Source of the DNA: Burkholderiaceae bacterium
GTDB lineage: Bacteria; Pseudomonadota; Gammaproteobacteria; Burkholderiales; Burkholderiaceae
Assembly: GCA_017998575.1 (NCBI GenBank)
Contig: JAGOCV010000029.1
Span: forward strand, 1 to 22,157
Length of the DNA: 22,157 bases
Reading direction: 5' to 3'
The position numbers were made by a program, and so were the translations under genes. The notes under the pieces are model-generated. The model searched no databases, had not been told where the DNA came from, and worked only from the letters and a program-made list of their open reading frames with translations. Position 1 is the stretch's first letter; every line of letters begins with the position of its first letter. Positions 1 to 8,704 of the stretch are shown piece after piece.

Positions 1-1094
1 TCGTCAACCTGCGCACGCAGGCCATGACGGTGTTCGAGTCGGGCAGCGAGCGACGCCCGCAGGATTTCGAGGCCATTCCCCTCACCGAGCAGGACAAGCT
101 TTCGGCGCGCTTCGGCAGCGAATGGCAGGCGGCCATGGACAGCATGGAGCTGGCCACCGGCGCCTCGCCCGAATGGGACCACGAGGCCTTCCTGGCCGCG
201 AAGCAGACGCCTGTGTTCTTCGGCTCGGGCGTCAACAACTTCGGCGTGATGGAAGTGCTGGACGCGCTGGTCGACCTGGCGCCCTCGCCGCGCCCGCGCA
301 CCAGCACCGTGATGGTCAACCGCCAGCCGGTCAGCAAGACCATCGAGCCCGAGGACAAGGACTTCGCCGGCGTGGTGTTCAAGGTGCAGGCCAACATGGA
401 CGCGAACCACCGCGACCGCATCGCCTTCGTGCGCATGGCGTCGGGCAAGTACACGCCGGGCATGAAGCTCAAGGTGATGCGCACCTCGAAAGAGCTGCGC
501 CCCACCAGCGTGGTCACCTTCATGAGCCAGCGCCGCGAGGCGGTGGACGAGGCCTACGCGGGCGACATCATCGGCTTCACCACGCATGGCGGCGTGCAGC
601 TGGGCGACACCATCACCGACGGTGCCAGCCTGCAGTTCACCGGCCTGCCGTTCTTCGCGCCCGAACTGTTCATGACCGTGATCCTGAAGAACCCGCTGCG
701 CACCAAGCAGCTGCAGCAGGGGCTGGAGCAGCTGGGCGAGGAAGGCGCGATCCAGGTCTTCAAGCCCGAGGTGGGCGGCCCCATGCTGCTGGGCGCGATC
801 GGCCAGCTGCAGTTCGAAGTGGTGCAGCACCGCCTCAAGACCGAATACGACTGCGACGTGCGCCTGGAGAGCTGCCAGTACACCGGCGCGCGCTGGATCA
901 CGGCCGACAACGCGCAGGATCTGCGCGCCTTCACCGACACCTACCCGCAGCGGCTGGCGCGCGACGCCGCCGACACGCTGGCCTACCTGTGCACCAGCCC
1001 GTACGACGTCCGACTGGCACAGGAGCGCTTCCCCAGGATCCACTTCCACCCGCTGCGCGAACACGCCGGCCTGGCGCTGGGCCACGCCGGCTGA
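1..1094 (+). CDS. prfC: Peptide chain release factor 3, C-terminal part (partial at 5' end)
   Basis: The reading frame is open from the window edge (codon phase starting at base 3), so the start codon and the GTPase domain lie upstream. About 364 residues are visible. They begin at the end of the G domain (a VNLRTQAMTVFESGSE stretch), continue through the EF-Tu-like beta-barrel domain II (around NYR/AFVRMASGKYTPGMKLK), and end with the RF3-specific C-terminal domain (FFAPELFMTVILKNP, LGAIGQLQFEVVQHRL, YTGARWI). RF3 is a cytoplasmic translational GTPase that removes RF1 and RF2 from the ribosome after peptide release. The length of the visible part and the motif order match full-length RF3 family members. 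No frameshift is seen and the stop is TGA at 1092-1094. The following gene begins 30 bp later on the same strand and may be cotranscribed. Elongation factor G is excluded by the RF3-type C-terminus. Confidence 0.96.
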   Translation, partial: VNLRTQAMTVFESGSERRPQDFEAIPLTEQDKLSARFGSEWQAAMDSMELATGASPEWDHEAFLAAKQTPVFFGSGVNNFGVMEVLDALVDLAPSPRPRTSTVMVNRQPVSKTIEPEDKDFAGVVFKVQANMDANHRDRIAFVRMASGKYTPGMKLKVMRTSKELRPTSVVTFMSQRREAVDEAYAGDIIGFTTHGGVQLGDTITDGASLQFTGLPFFAPELFMTVILKNPLRTKQLQQGLEQLGEEGAIQVFKPEVGGPMLLGAIGQLQFEVVQHRLKTEYDCDVRLESCQYTGARWITADNAQDLRAFTDTYPQRLARDAADTLAYLCTSPYDVRLAQERFPRIHFHPLREHAGLALGHAG

Positions 1095-1124
1095 CGACCG
1101 CGCACGCCGACACCGCACCGCGCC

Positions 1125-1916
1125 ATGCTCTGGGACATCAACGCCTGGCCCGCTGACGACCGGCGCCGCATCGTCGGCGTCTTCACCGACATCGACGACA
1201 CGCTGACCACCGACGGCCGGGCCACGCCCGACGCCCTGCTGGCGCTGGCGCGGCTGAAGTCGGCCGGGCTGCACGTGATCCCGATCACCGGCCGGCCGGC
1301 TGGCTGGAGCGCGCCCTTCGCCGCCGTCTGGCCGGTGGACACCATCGTGGCCGAGAACGGCTCGGTGGCGCTCACGCATCACGCTGGCGGCGCGCTGGTC
1401 AAGCGCTACCAGCAGGACGAGGCCACGCGCGCGCGCAACTTCGCGCGCATGCAGGACGTGGCACTGCGCGTGCTGCGCGAGGTGCCCGGCGCGCAGCTCT
1501 CGCGCGACAGCATCGGCCGCGAGACCGACATCGCCATCGACCACAGCGAGTTCAACCACATGGATGCAGCCGCCATCGCACGCGCCGTGCGCATCATGGA
1601 GGCCGAGGGCATGACGGCCACCGTGAGCAGCATCCACATCAACGGCTGGTACGGCACCCACAACAAGCTCGAGGGCGCGCGCTGGATCGTGCGCGAGCTG
1701 TTCGGCCGCGACCTCGATGCCGAGTCCGACCGCTGGGCCTACGTGGGCGACTCCACCAACGACCAGCTGATGTTCGAGCACTTCGCCAACAGCATCGGCG
1801 TGGCCAACATCCGCCGCTTCGAGCGTGAATTGCGCCACAAGCCGCGTTACATCACCCGGGGCGAGCGCGGCGAGGGCTTCGCCGAAGTGTCGGTGAAGCT
1901 ACTGGCCGTGCGTTGA
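1125..1916 (+). CDS. HAD-IIB family hydrolase (sugar phosphatase-like)
   Basis: This 263-residue cytoplasmic protein carries all four HAD motifs. Motif I is FTDIDDTLT, with nucleophile D22 and acid/base D24. Motif II is the Thr in VIPITGRP, motif III is the Lys in HNKLEGARW, and motif IV is VGDSTNDQLMF. The cap lies between motifs II and III, as in the Cof / sucrose-phosphate phosphatase / mannosyl-3-phosphoglycerate phosphatase branch (HAD-IIB). The family dephosphorylates small phosphorylated metabolites, mainly sugar phosphates, with Mg2+; the substrate here is unknown. The ATG at 1125 fits the usual short N-terminus before motif I but has no clear Shine-Dalgarno sequence. The gene sits 30 bp after prfC and converges on the amidase gene, with only 15 bp between the stop codons. 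Confidence 0.85.
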   Translation: MLWDINAWPADDRRRIVGVFTDIDDTLTTDGRATPDALLALARLKSAGLHVIPITGRPAGWSAPFAAVWPVDTIVAENGSVALTHHAGGALVKRYQQDEATRARNFARMQDVALRVLREVPGAQLSRDSIGRETDIAIDHSEFNHMDAAAIARAVRIMEAEGMTATVSSIHINGWYGTHNKLEGARWIVRELFGRDLDAESDRWAYVGDSTNDQLMFEHFANSIGVANIRRFERELRHKPRYITRGERGEGFAEVSVKLLAVR

Positions 1917-1931
1917 TCCCGGCCCGCCTGG

Positions 1932-3392
1932 CTACAGGGGGACGCGCGGACGACGGTCGAACCAGGGCCGCGCCTGCTCGAGTTGCGCCGCCAGGCTGAA
2001 CAGCGTGGCCTCGTCCGCGTACCGGGCCGCGAACTGCACGCCGATCGGAACCGGCTGCGCACCTGCTCCCGCCGCATGGACCTCGGGAAGCGCCGCGCGC
2101 TCCATCCAGTAGAGCGGCACCGACGCCGCCGGCTGCCCGGTCACGTTGAAGAGGTAGGTGAACGGCAGGTAGGCCTCGAGCTTGCCGAGCCAGGCCTCGA
2201 CGTCTTCGCTGTCGATGCCGAACCAGCCGATGGGCCTCGGCGTCTGCGCCAGCGTGGGCGTGAGCCAGAGGTCGAAACGCTCGAAGAAAGCGGCCACGCG
2301 GCGCGACTGGCGCTGCAGCCCCTGCAGGGTGAGGATGAAGCGCGCGGCATCCACGGCGCGGCCGCGCTCGGCCAGCGCGCGTGTCAGGGGCTCGACCAGG
2401 CCGTCGCCGGCCGGCGCGCCGCCGGTGACGCGCGCAATGTTGGCGAGCGTGTTGCACGCGAACACCGTCTGGAACCCCAGCGCGACGGCCGACGCGTCGT
2501 AGTCCGGCGCGGCCTCCTCGACGTGATGGCCCAGCGATTCGCACAGATGCGCCGCGTCGTGCACGGCGGCCACGCAGGCCGCATCCACCGGCACGCCGTT
2601 GGGGGCCACGGCACTGAAGGCGATGCGCAGCCGGCCCGGCGCGCGCCGCGTGGCATCCAGGAAGCGGCCGGCCGGCGGCGTGGCGCTGTACGGGTCGCCC
2701 GGCATGGCGCCGGCAATCACGTCGAGCAGCGCCGCGCTGTCGCGCACGCTGCGGCTCACCACGTGCTGACAGGCCAGGCCCGAGAGGCCTTCTCCGCCCT
2801 CCGGGCCCGCGGTCACGCGCGCGCGTGTGGGCTTGAGGCCGAACAGCCCGCAGGCCGAGGCCGGGATGCGGATCGAACCGCCGCCATCCGTGGCATGCGC
2901 CATCGGCACCATGCCGGCCGCCACCGCCGCGGCCGAGCCGCCGCTGCTGCCGCCAGGCGACAGCGACAGATCCCACGGATTGCGCGTGATGCCGTAGAGC
3001 TGCGATTCGGTGGTGGGCGAGAGCCCGAACTCCGGTGTGTTGGTCTTGCCGGCTATCACCAGGCCCGCGCGGCGCAGGCGTGCGATGGCCTCGCTGTCGT
3101 GCGTGGCCACGTTGCCGGCATAGAGGCGCGAGCCCGACGTGGTGGCCGTGCCGGCCACCGAGCTCACGAGTTCCTTGACGAGGAAGGGCACACCGCAGAG
3201 CGGGCCCGTCGGCACGCCCTGGGCCACCGCCGCACGCGCCGGATCGAACAGCGGTGTGACGACGGCGTTGAGCGCGGGGTTGCGGGCCTCGATGCGCGCG
3301 ATGGCGGCTTCGAGCACCTCGCTGGCCGTGGCCTCGCCGCGCCGCACGAGATCGGCCAGCGCCAGGGCATCGAATCGTTCGAAATCGTCCAT
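1932..3392 (-). CDS. Amidase signature family amidase
   Basis: This 486-residue hydrolase of the amidase signature family (GatA/FAAH type) cleaves C-N amide bonds through a Ser-cisSer-Lys triad. All three residues are visible: K73 in GVPFLVKEL, the cis-Ser S149 in [10 protein letters not shown], and the nucleophile S173 in [11 protein letters not shown]. The hallmark [13 protein letters not shown] follows. Length and order match the family. No signal peptide is seen, so it should be cytoplasmic. It is the last gene of the operon starting at 10628, 20 bp after the enolase-family gene, and has a modest AGGG ribosome site 4 nt before its ATG. GatA itself is unlikely because gatB and gatC are not nearby. 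A catabolic role on an imported or intermediate amide is the natural inference, but the substrate cannot be read from the sequence. Confidence 0.92.
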   Translation of the reverse strand: MDDFERFDALALADLVRRGEATASEVLEAAIARIEARNPALNAVVTPLFDPARAAVAQGVPTGPLCGVPFLVKELVSSVAGTATTSGSRLYAGNVATHDSEAIARLRRAGLVIAGKTNTPEFGLSPTTESQLYGITRNPWDLSLSPGGSSGGSAAAVAAGMVPMAHATDGGGSIRIPASACGLFGLKPTRARVTAGPEGGEGLSGLACQHVVSRSVRDSAALLDVIAGAMPGDPYSATPPAGRFLDATRRAPGRLRIAFSAVAPNGVPVDAACVAAVHDAAHLCESLGHHVEEAAPDYDASAVALGFQTVFACNTLANIARVTGGAPAGDGLVEPLTRALAERGRAVDAARFILTLQGLQRQSRRVAAFFERFDLWLTPTLAQTPRPIGWFGIDSEDVEAWLGKLEAYLPFTYLFNVTGQPAASVPLYWMERAALPEVHAAGAGAQPVPIGVQFAARYADEATLFSLAAQLEQARPWFDRRPRVPL

Positions 3393-3412
3393 GGCGCCCT
3401 GCGTCGTGAAAA

Positions 3413-4855
3413 CTAGACCGCGGCCGGCCAGGCGGCCGCAGGCATCGCGGCCGTGCTGTCCAGCTGCGGCGACACGCCGCTGCCGAAGCCGGGCGCGGCG
3501 AGCGAATCCAGCGCCAGCTGGCCCTGCATCAGCCGCAAGCGCACGGGGCCCTGCGTGTCCTGGTAGAGATCAGGATGGGCCGCGAGGAACTCGCGCGCCT
3601 CGGCGGGCGGGCGGCCGTCGAAGCCGTCGATGAAATGGTGCGCGTTGCGCTCCACGTGCGTGATGCCCATCAGGCTGACCAGCACCAGGTCCTGCTGCAC
3701 GGCCGTGCCGGGCTGCATGGTGAGGTCTTCGGCCGACATGAAGTAACGATCGCGCCCCTCGGCCGCATTCCACATGCGGCAACGCGCCAGGTTGAGCAGC
3801 GACTTGTAGAGGCCCTTGCACGACTTGGTGGACACGCCTGTGTAGCCTAGCGCACGGGCGCGCACGAAGGCGTCGATCTCGCCATCGCTCTCGTCGATGA
3901 TGACGGGCCGGTGGCGCGCCAGCGCGTCCACGGGCTCGGCCAGCGCCTGCTGGCGCTTGATGGGTTGCTCGATCAGCAGCGTGCTGGCCACCAGCCGCGC
4001 CAGCGCGGGCGTGGCCTGGGCCCGTTCCCACAGCGCGGCGATGGCGGCGGCATCGCCGTACTGCTCGTTGCCGTCGAGCGTGACGTGGTAGGGCGTGCCC
4101 TGCGCATCCAGCACGGCCGCGATACGCGCGAGCCGGTCGATGTCGGCGTCGAGCTGCCCCGAGACCTTGAGCTTGAAATAACGATTGCCATAGGTGGCGA
4201 TGACCTCTTCGAGCGTCTCAGGCAGGCCGTCGTTCACGCGCGTGCCCGGCGCCTGGTCGGCCGCCGTGATCGGGTCGACCAGGCCGACGGTGTGGCGCAC
4301 CTCGATGCTCGGCAGGGGTGCGAGGTCGGCCAGCATCGCCGGCAGGTCGAAGCCCGCGAGGTCGGGCGTGAGCGTGGCGTCCAGCCCCGGCAGGTTGGCG
4401 CGCATCGCATCGAAGAAGCTCATGCCCAGCGCTCGGCACAGCGCATCGAGCACGGCACGGTCGAGCAGCGCCGGCCCGTAGGACGCCACCAGCGGCGGTG
4501 ACTGCTCGGCTGCGCAGGCGGCGATCAGCGCCGGGTAGTGATGGGCATGCAGTCCGAAGGCCGTCATCGGCCCGGCCTGCAGATAGGCATCGCGCGTGAG
4601 TTGCAGCGTGCGCCTCAGCTGGTGGCGGTTGTCGTCGTCGGAGAGCTGCGGGTTCTTGTCGAACCACTTGGCGGCCAGCGCCTCGGCGGCGTAGCCGGTG
4701 GCTTCACGTCCGTCGTCGAGCCGCACGCGCACGCGCACGATGGCCTGCACGCCTTCGGTGACGGTGATGACGCCGAAGCGGAACGGCAGGCGCAGCCGGT
4801 ACGGCGCCTCGAACAGATCGACGCCGGTGACCCGCAGCAGCGGTGCCGTGCTCAT
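3413..4855 (-). CDS. Enolase superfamily (mandelate racemase / muconate lactonizing / dehydratase type) protein
   Basis: This 480-residue cytoplasmic enzyme has the enolase fold: an N-terminal capping domain (about residues 8-150) and a TIM barrel (about 190-400). Catalytic candidates appear in family order: the KxK motif in YFKLKVSG (K228, K230), metal ligands D261 (TLDGNEQY), E296 (LLIEQPI) and D321/E322 (IIDESDG), and lysines K344/K347 (VSTKSCKG). Such enzymes abstract the proton alpha to a carboxylate with Mg2+, giving racemisation, cycloisomerisation or dehydration of acid sugars. At 480 residues it is longer than the usual 370-420, with an extended C-terminus. The ribosome site GAGG overlaps the stop codon of the ATPase gene upstream (TGAGG), suggesting translational coupling. 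The operon context (transporter, DHDPS-type lyase, epimerase) favours an acid-sugar-like dehydratase, but the reaction is not proven. Confidence 0.85.
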   Translation of the reverse strand: MSTAPLLRVTGVDLFEAPYRLRLPFRFGVITVTEGVQAIVRVRVRLDDGREATGYAAEALAAKWFDKNPQLSDDDNRHQLRRTLQLTRDAYLQAGPMTAFGLHAHHYPALIAACAAEQSPPLVASYGPALLDRAVLDALCRALGMSFFDAMRANLPGLDATLTPDLAGFDLPAMLADLAPLPSIEVRHTVGLVDPITAADQAPGTRVNDGLPETLEEVIATYGNRYFKLKVSGQLDADIDRLARIAAVLDAQGTPYHVTLDGNEQYGDAAAIAALWERAQATPALARLVASTLLIEQPIKRQQALAEPVDALARHRPVIIDESDGEIDAFVRARALGYTGVSTKSCKGLYKSLLNLARCRMWNAAEGRDRYFMSAEDLTMQPGTAVQQDLVLVSLMGITHVERNAHHFIDGFDGRPPAEAREFLAAHPDLYQDTQGPVRLRLMQGQLALDSLAAPGFGSGVSPQLDSTAAMPAAAWPAAV

Positions 4856-4865
4856 GGGCAGCCCC

Positions 4866-5675
4866 TCACCAGTGCGGGCCGCTGCGGGTCTCGCCCGGCT
4901 TCGCGGTGCTGCCGGACAGCTCGGTGTAGATCTCGAACGCCATGCGGCCGAGTTCGGGATCGGCGCGCGTCTCGGCCGTGCGCGGGCGCGGAATGTGCAC
5001 GTCGCGGATGTTGGCCACGCGGCCGGGGCGTGGCGACATCACGACCACGCGGTCGGCCAGGAACACGGCTTCGGGGATGGAGTGCGTCACGAAGACGATC
5101 GTTTTCTTCCGGCCTTCGCCCGCCTCGCCCCAGATGCGCAGGAGTTCGATGTTCATCTCGTCGCGCGTCATCGCGTCGAGCGCGCCGAAGGGCTCGTCCA
5201 TCAGCAGGATGGGCGGATCCATGATGAGCGCGCGGCACAGCGCCGCGCGCTGCTGCATGCCGCCCGAGAGTTCACGCGGGCGCTTGTCGGCGAAGTCGCC
5301 CAGGCCCACCATCTTCAGCAGCTCGCGCGCGCGATCGCGGTACTGCGCGGTGTTGCCGCCTGACAGTTCCACCGGCAGCAGCACGTTGTCGAGCACGGTG
5401 CGCCACTTCAGCAGCAGCGCCGCCTGGAACACCATGCCGACCTTGGGAATGGGCTTGTCCACCACCGCGCCGTCGACGCGGATGGCGCCGCTGGTCACGG
5501 GGCGCAGCCCCGCGATCGCGCGCATCAGCGTGGACTTGCCGCAGCCCGAGGGGCCGACCAGCGCGACGAACTCGCCTTCGCCCACGGTCAGCGAGATGTC
5601 GCGCAGCGCCTCGACCGGGCCGCTGTCGGCCTGGTAGATCATGCCCGCGTGGTCGACCTCGATCAGGTTGCGCAT
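4866..5675 (-). CDS. ABC transporter ATP-binding protein (nitrate/sulfonate/taurine type)
   Basis: This 269-residue ATPase subunit energises the importer encoded with it. From the ATG at 5675 the motifs are Walker A GPSGCGKST (41-49), Q-loop Q84 (MVFQAALL), signature LSGGMQQR (136-143), Walker B ILLMDEPFGALD (156-167) and the H-loop H198 (FVTHSI). The segment VFVTHSIPEAVFLADRVVVMSPRPGRV is typical of the SsuB/TauB/NrtD subfamily. A TTG six bases upstream could also start, but the AGGAAGGAAG ribosome site is about 9 nt from the ATG and only 3 nt from the TTG, so the ATG is preferred. It follows the receptor gene and precedes the enolase-family gene by 10 bp. The protein is intact. Confidence 0.95.
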   Translation of the reverse strand: MRNLIEVDHAGMIYQADSGPVEALRDISLTVGEGEFVALVGPSGCGKSTLMRAIAGLRPVTSGAIRVDGAVVDKPIPKVGMVFQAALLLKWRTVLDNVLLPVELSGGNTAQYRDRARELLKMVGLGDFADKRPRELSGGMQQRAALCRALIMDPPILLMDEPFGALDAMTRDEMNIELLRIWGEAGEGRKKTIVFVTHSIPEAVFLADRVVVMSPRPGRVANIRDVHIPRPRTAETRADPELGRMAFEIYTELSGSTAKPGETRSGPHW

Positions 5676-5724
5676 TCCCAACGTCTTCCTTCCTGCGTAC
5701 TTGCGATGTGCCGTTGCCGGGGGT

Positions 5725-6732
5725 TCACTTCACCGGCAGCGGCATCGCCACCTTGGTGAAGAAATCGCCGGTGTAGACGGCCTTGCAGTCCACCTTCTTG
5801 GGCAGGCCCATGTAGGTGTTGACGATCTCGACCGAGTTGCACATCTTCTTCTCGTCGATCCAGCCGATGCCGTTGTCGGCGTAGCCCTTGGTGCGCATCA
5901 GATCGAAGCCCAGCATCATGTTCTGCTCGATGATGGCCACGTCGATCTCGGGCACGCGCTTCTTGAAGATGGCCAGCGCTTCCTTGGGGTTGGCCATCAC
6001 GTCGCGCCAGCCCATGTACGAGGCTTCGAGGAAGGCCTTGAGCTGGCGCGGCTTCTCGGCCATGGTCTTCTCGCTGGCCATGATCGACATGGCATAGAGG
6101 TCAAAGCCGAAGTCCGACCACGCCATGCGCGCCGACTTGCCCGGCCCCACGGCCTTGTCGAGGAAGGGCTGGCCCGTGGTGTAGTCGGCCACGCCGTCCA
6201 TGCGCTTTTCGGCGATGGAGGCGTACTTGGCCGTGGGCTCGATGTTGACCCAGGTGACCTTGGAAGCGTCGACGTTGTTGATCCTGGCGAACACCGGGAA
6301 GGCCAGACGCTGGCTGTCGCCGGCGGGCGCGCCGATGGTCTTGCCTTCGAGGTCCTTGGGCTTGAGGAGGGGCTTGTCGGCGTGGCTGAAGATCGTCATC
6401 GGCGTCTTGTCGAACACCATGCCGACCATCTTCACGCGCGCGCCGCGCGAGGTGGCGCTGATGATGGGCACTGCATCGGCCAGGCCTGCGTCGGCGCGGC
6501 CGGTGTCTACCTTGGCGATGGAATCGCCCGAGCCCTTGGAATTCTCCAGCGACACGTCGAGCCCACGCTGGGCGTAGTAGCCCTTCTCCAGTGCCACCCA
6601 GTACGCGGCGTGGTCACCCACGGCGAACCAGTTGAGCGCGAACGTGAACTTCTCGGGCGTCTGGGCCTGCGCGGGCAGGGCCATCAGGGCCAGGGCCAGC
6701 GCGGAGAGGGGTGCGGCGATGCGGGTCTTCAT
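5725..6732 (-). CDS. ABC transporter substrate-binding protein, NMT1/THI5-like, exported
   Basis: This 335-residue periplasmic receptor begins with a classical signal peptide: MKTR, a hydrophobic Ala/Leu core, and a probable AxA cleavage after residue 23 (ALPAQA|QTPEKF). The mature protein opens with FTFALNWFAVGDHAAYWVALEKGYYAQRGL, the hallmark of the NMT1/SsuA-like fold that binds pyrimidine precursors, sulfonates, taurine or related small organics. Later motifs such as GKTIGAPAGDSQRL and the VADYTTGQPF hinge region fit this family. A good AAGGA ribosome site lies 6 nt before the ATG. A 94-bp spacer separates it from the permease, unlike the near-zero spacing elsewhere in the operon. That spacer may allow a separate expression level for the receptor. 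The ligand is unknown. Confidence 0.93.
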   Translation of the reverse strand: MKTRIAAPLSALALALMALPAQAQTPEKFTFALNWFAVGDHAAYWVALEKGYYAQRGLDVSLENSKGSGDSIAKVDTGRADAGLADAVPIISATSRGARVKMVGMVFDKTPMTIFSHADKPLLKPKDLEGKTIGAPAGDSQRLAFPVFARINNVDASKVTWVNIEPTAKYASIAEKRMDGVADYTTGQPFLDKAVGPGKSARMAWSDFGFDLYAMSIMASEKTMAEKPRQLKAFLEASYMGWRDVMANPKEALAIFKKRVPEIDVAIIEQNMMLGFDLMRTKGYADNGIGWIDEKKMCNSVEIVNTYMGLPKKVDCKAVYTGDFFTKVAMPLPVK

Positions 6733-6826
6733 GGTGCGTCCTTTCGGGGCGTGAGAGGCGTTGCGGAGGGGGAAGGGAAATCGTCGTTCGGGAAAAGCGT
6801 TCAGGCAAAGCGGACCGCGGGCCCGC

Positions 6827-7615
6827 TCAGTGCGTGCCTTCGTCGGCCCACGGGGCCAGCAGGCGCGAGAGCACGGCCACCAGGCCGTACACAGCCAGGC
6901 CGATGATCGAGATGTACACCAGCGCCGCGAAGGCGGCCGGCGTGTTCATGCTGCTTTGCGTGGTGATGATCACGTAGCCCAGGCCCTTCTGCGAGGCCAC
7001 GAATTCGCCCACCACCGCGCCCACCACGGCCGAGGTGGCGGTGACCTTGAGCGCCGACAGGATGTACGGATAGGCATTGGGGATGCGGATCTTCCAGAAC
7101 ACCTTCCACTTGGGCGCGCTGAACACGCGGCCCAGGTCCACCAGGTCGGCATCGATCTGCGTCAGGCCCACGGCCGTATTGATGACCACGGGGAAGAAGC
7201 CGATCAGCGCGCCGATCAGCATGTTGGGCACGATGCCGTAGCCCATCCACATGAGGAACAGCGGCGCGATGGCCACCTTGGGCAGCGTGTTGACGAACAC
7301 CAGGAACGGCGTGAGCGCGCGCGAGATGCCCTGCGACCACGCGATGGCGCCGCCCAGCAGCACGCCGGCCACGCCCGCGATCACGAAGGCGCCGACGATC
7401 TCTACCGTGGTGATCCACGCATGCGTGGCCCACTGGATCTCGCCCGGCTTCATGGCCTGCAGCACCGACAACGGGCTGGGCAGCAGGTATTCGCGGATGT
7501 CGAACACCGACACCGACACCTGCCACAGCGCGATGAAGGCCGCGAACAGGCCCACGGCCGGCAGGTAGTGCGCGGCCCAGCGGGCGATGGGGTTGGAGGG
7601 CGTGCTGCTGCTCAT
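6827..7615 (-). CDS. ABC transporter permease (BPD inner-membrane component)
   Basis: This 262-residue inner-membrane protein has about six hydrophobic segments, including YLPAVGLFAAFIALW near the N-terminus, FVIAGVAGVLLGGAIAW, and a final SIIGLAVYGLVAVLSRLLAP. The cytoplasmic EAA-like coupling loop VDLGRVFSAPKWKVFWKIRIPNAYP (about residues 155-180) contacts the ATPase. The frame stays open upstream, but the upstream translation is Arg/Pro-rich and overlaps the lyase gene. The start is therefore placed at the ATG at 7615 (MSSSTPSNPIARW), 10 bp after the stop of the lyase gene. It forms a complete importer with the receptor and ATPase genes downstream, presumably as a homodimer because only one permease is encoded. 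SsuC/TauC/NrtB-type membership is inferred from the partners. Confidence 0.92.
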   Translation of the reverse strand: MSSSTPSNPIARWAAHYLPAVGLFAAFIALWQVSVSVFDIREYLLPSPLSVLQAMKPGEIQWATHAWITTVEIVGAFVIAGVAGVLLGGAIAWSQGISRALTPFLVFVNTLPKVAIAPLFLMWMGYGIVPNMLIGALIGFFPVVINTAVGLTQIDADLVDLGRVFSAPKWKVFWKIRIPNAYPYILSALKVTATSAVVGAVVGEFVASQKGLGYVIITTQSSMNTPAAFAALVYISIIGLAVYGLVAVLSRLLAPWADEGTH

Positions 7616-7625
7616 GGTGAACGGT

Positions 7626-8696
7626 TCAGGCCAGCCAGCGCTGGAGGTTGGCGGCCACGAACGCGTCGTCGGCCAGGTCGGCATGTTGCGCCGAAACGCG
7701 GTCGATTTCTTCTTTCTGGCCAGGCGACAGGCCCTCGGCCGGATCGAGGCACCAGATGCCTTCCAGCAGGCCCTGGCGGCGCAGGATCTCGTGGCAGCCG
7801 GCGATGCAGCCGTGGAAGTCGTTGGCCACGTCGAAGAAGGCACTGTTGCAGTCGGTGACGCGCGAGTCGAGCGCGAGCATCCCGGCCGTGACGGCGCCAC
7901 CCACCGACGAACTGGCGGCGTCCTTGCAGCGCGCGAGGATGTCCACCGCGCCCTTCGTCCACACCGACCAGTGGCCCAGCAGGCCGCCCTGGAAGCGCAC
8001 GGTGACGGGCTGGCCGTCGCGCATCACGGTGAAAGGCGTGACCAGGTCGAGCACGATGTGGTCGTCGTTGCCGGTGTAGAGCGTGATGCGCTCCTCGGCA
8101 CGCGCCGCCACCACGCCGCGGATCACGTCGAGCGTGCGGTAGCGGTGGAACGGCGCCACCTTGATCGCCACCACGTTCTCGATGGCGGCGAAGCGGGCCC
8201 AGAACGATGCGGGCAGCTGCATGCCGCCCACGGCCGGCTGCAGGTAGAAGCCGACCACCGGGATTTCCTGGGCCACGGCTTCGACGTGCGCGATGAGTTC
8301 GTCTTCGCTCGCGCCCTTCATCGCGGCCAGACTCAGCAGTCCGGCGTGGTAGCCCAGGCGGGTGGCCAGCTTCGCTTCCTTCAGGGCCTGCCCGGTGCGG
8401 CCGCACACGCCGGCCACCATGGCCAGTTCGCGGCCGGGTGCCCAGGTGGTGGCTTCTTCCATCGCCAGGCGCAGCACGGGCTCGTACAGGCCCACGTCGC
8501 GGATCGCGAACTGCGTGGTGTGCACACCAACGGCCAGGCCGCCCACGCCGGCGTCGATGTAGTAGCGCGAGAGCGCGCGCTGGCGGCGCTCGTCGAGTTG
8601 TCGCGCCGCAGTCAGTGCCAGCGGCTGGGCCGGGATGGCGACGCCGCGTGCCAGCAGCGCGCGCGCCCGGGAAACCTGTTGCGAAGTGATGCTCAT
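7626..8696 (-). CDS. Dihydrodipicolinate synthase / N-acetylneuraminate lyase family protein
   Basis: This 356-residue cytoplasmic class I aldolase-fold protein keeps the family's catalytic pair: Tyr151 in VVGFYLQPAVGG and the Schiff-base Lys179 in VVAIKVAPF. The nucleotide or sugar-recognition GTTGE loop is replaced by GLAVGVHTTQF. It is longer than the typical 290-300 residues, so true DapA is unlikely; related enzymes include 2-keto-acid sugar aldolases and dehydratases. The ATG at 8696 is chosen; an in-frame TTG at 8708 would overlap the preceding gene. It follows the GNAT gene within 8 bp and precedes the permease by 10 bp. An enolase-fold dehydratase plus a DHDPS-fold lyase is a recurrent pairing in bacterial acid-sugar pathways, which supports a catabolic role, though the substrate is unknown. 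Confidence 0.85.
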   Translation of the reverse strand: MSITSQQVSRARALLARGVAIPAQPLALTAARQLDERRQRALSRYYIDAGVGGLAVGVHTTQFAIRDVGLYEPVLRLAMEEATTWAPGRELAMVAGVCGRTGQALKEAKLATRLGYHAGLLSLAAMKGASEDELIAHVEAVAQEIPVVGFYLQPAVGGMQLPASFWARFAAIENVVAIKVAPFHRYRTLDVIRGVVAARAEERITLYTGNDDHIVLDLVTPFTVMRDGQPVTVRFQGGLLGHWSVWTKGAVDILARCKDAASSSVGGAVTAGMLALDSRVTDCNSAFFDVANDFHGCIAGCHEILRRQGLLEGIWCLDPAEGLSPGQKEEIDRVSAQHADLADDAFVAANLQRWLA

Positions 8697-8704
8697 GGAA
8701 TCGT

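Noticed and set aside
6809..6827. GC-rich inverted repeat after the permease stop as an intrinsic terminator
   Set aside because: There is no U tract and it lies inside a clearly continuous transport operon.
7616..7900. Open frame extending the permease upstream into the DHDPS-family gene
   Set aside because: The extra translation is a shadow of the lyase gene; MSSSTPSNPIARW at 7615 followed by the first membrane segment is a natural start.
7626..8696. DapA (lysine biosynthesis) for the DHDPS-family protein
   Set aside because: It is about 60 residues too long, lacks the GTTGE loop, and sits in a transport and catabolic operon.
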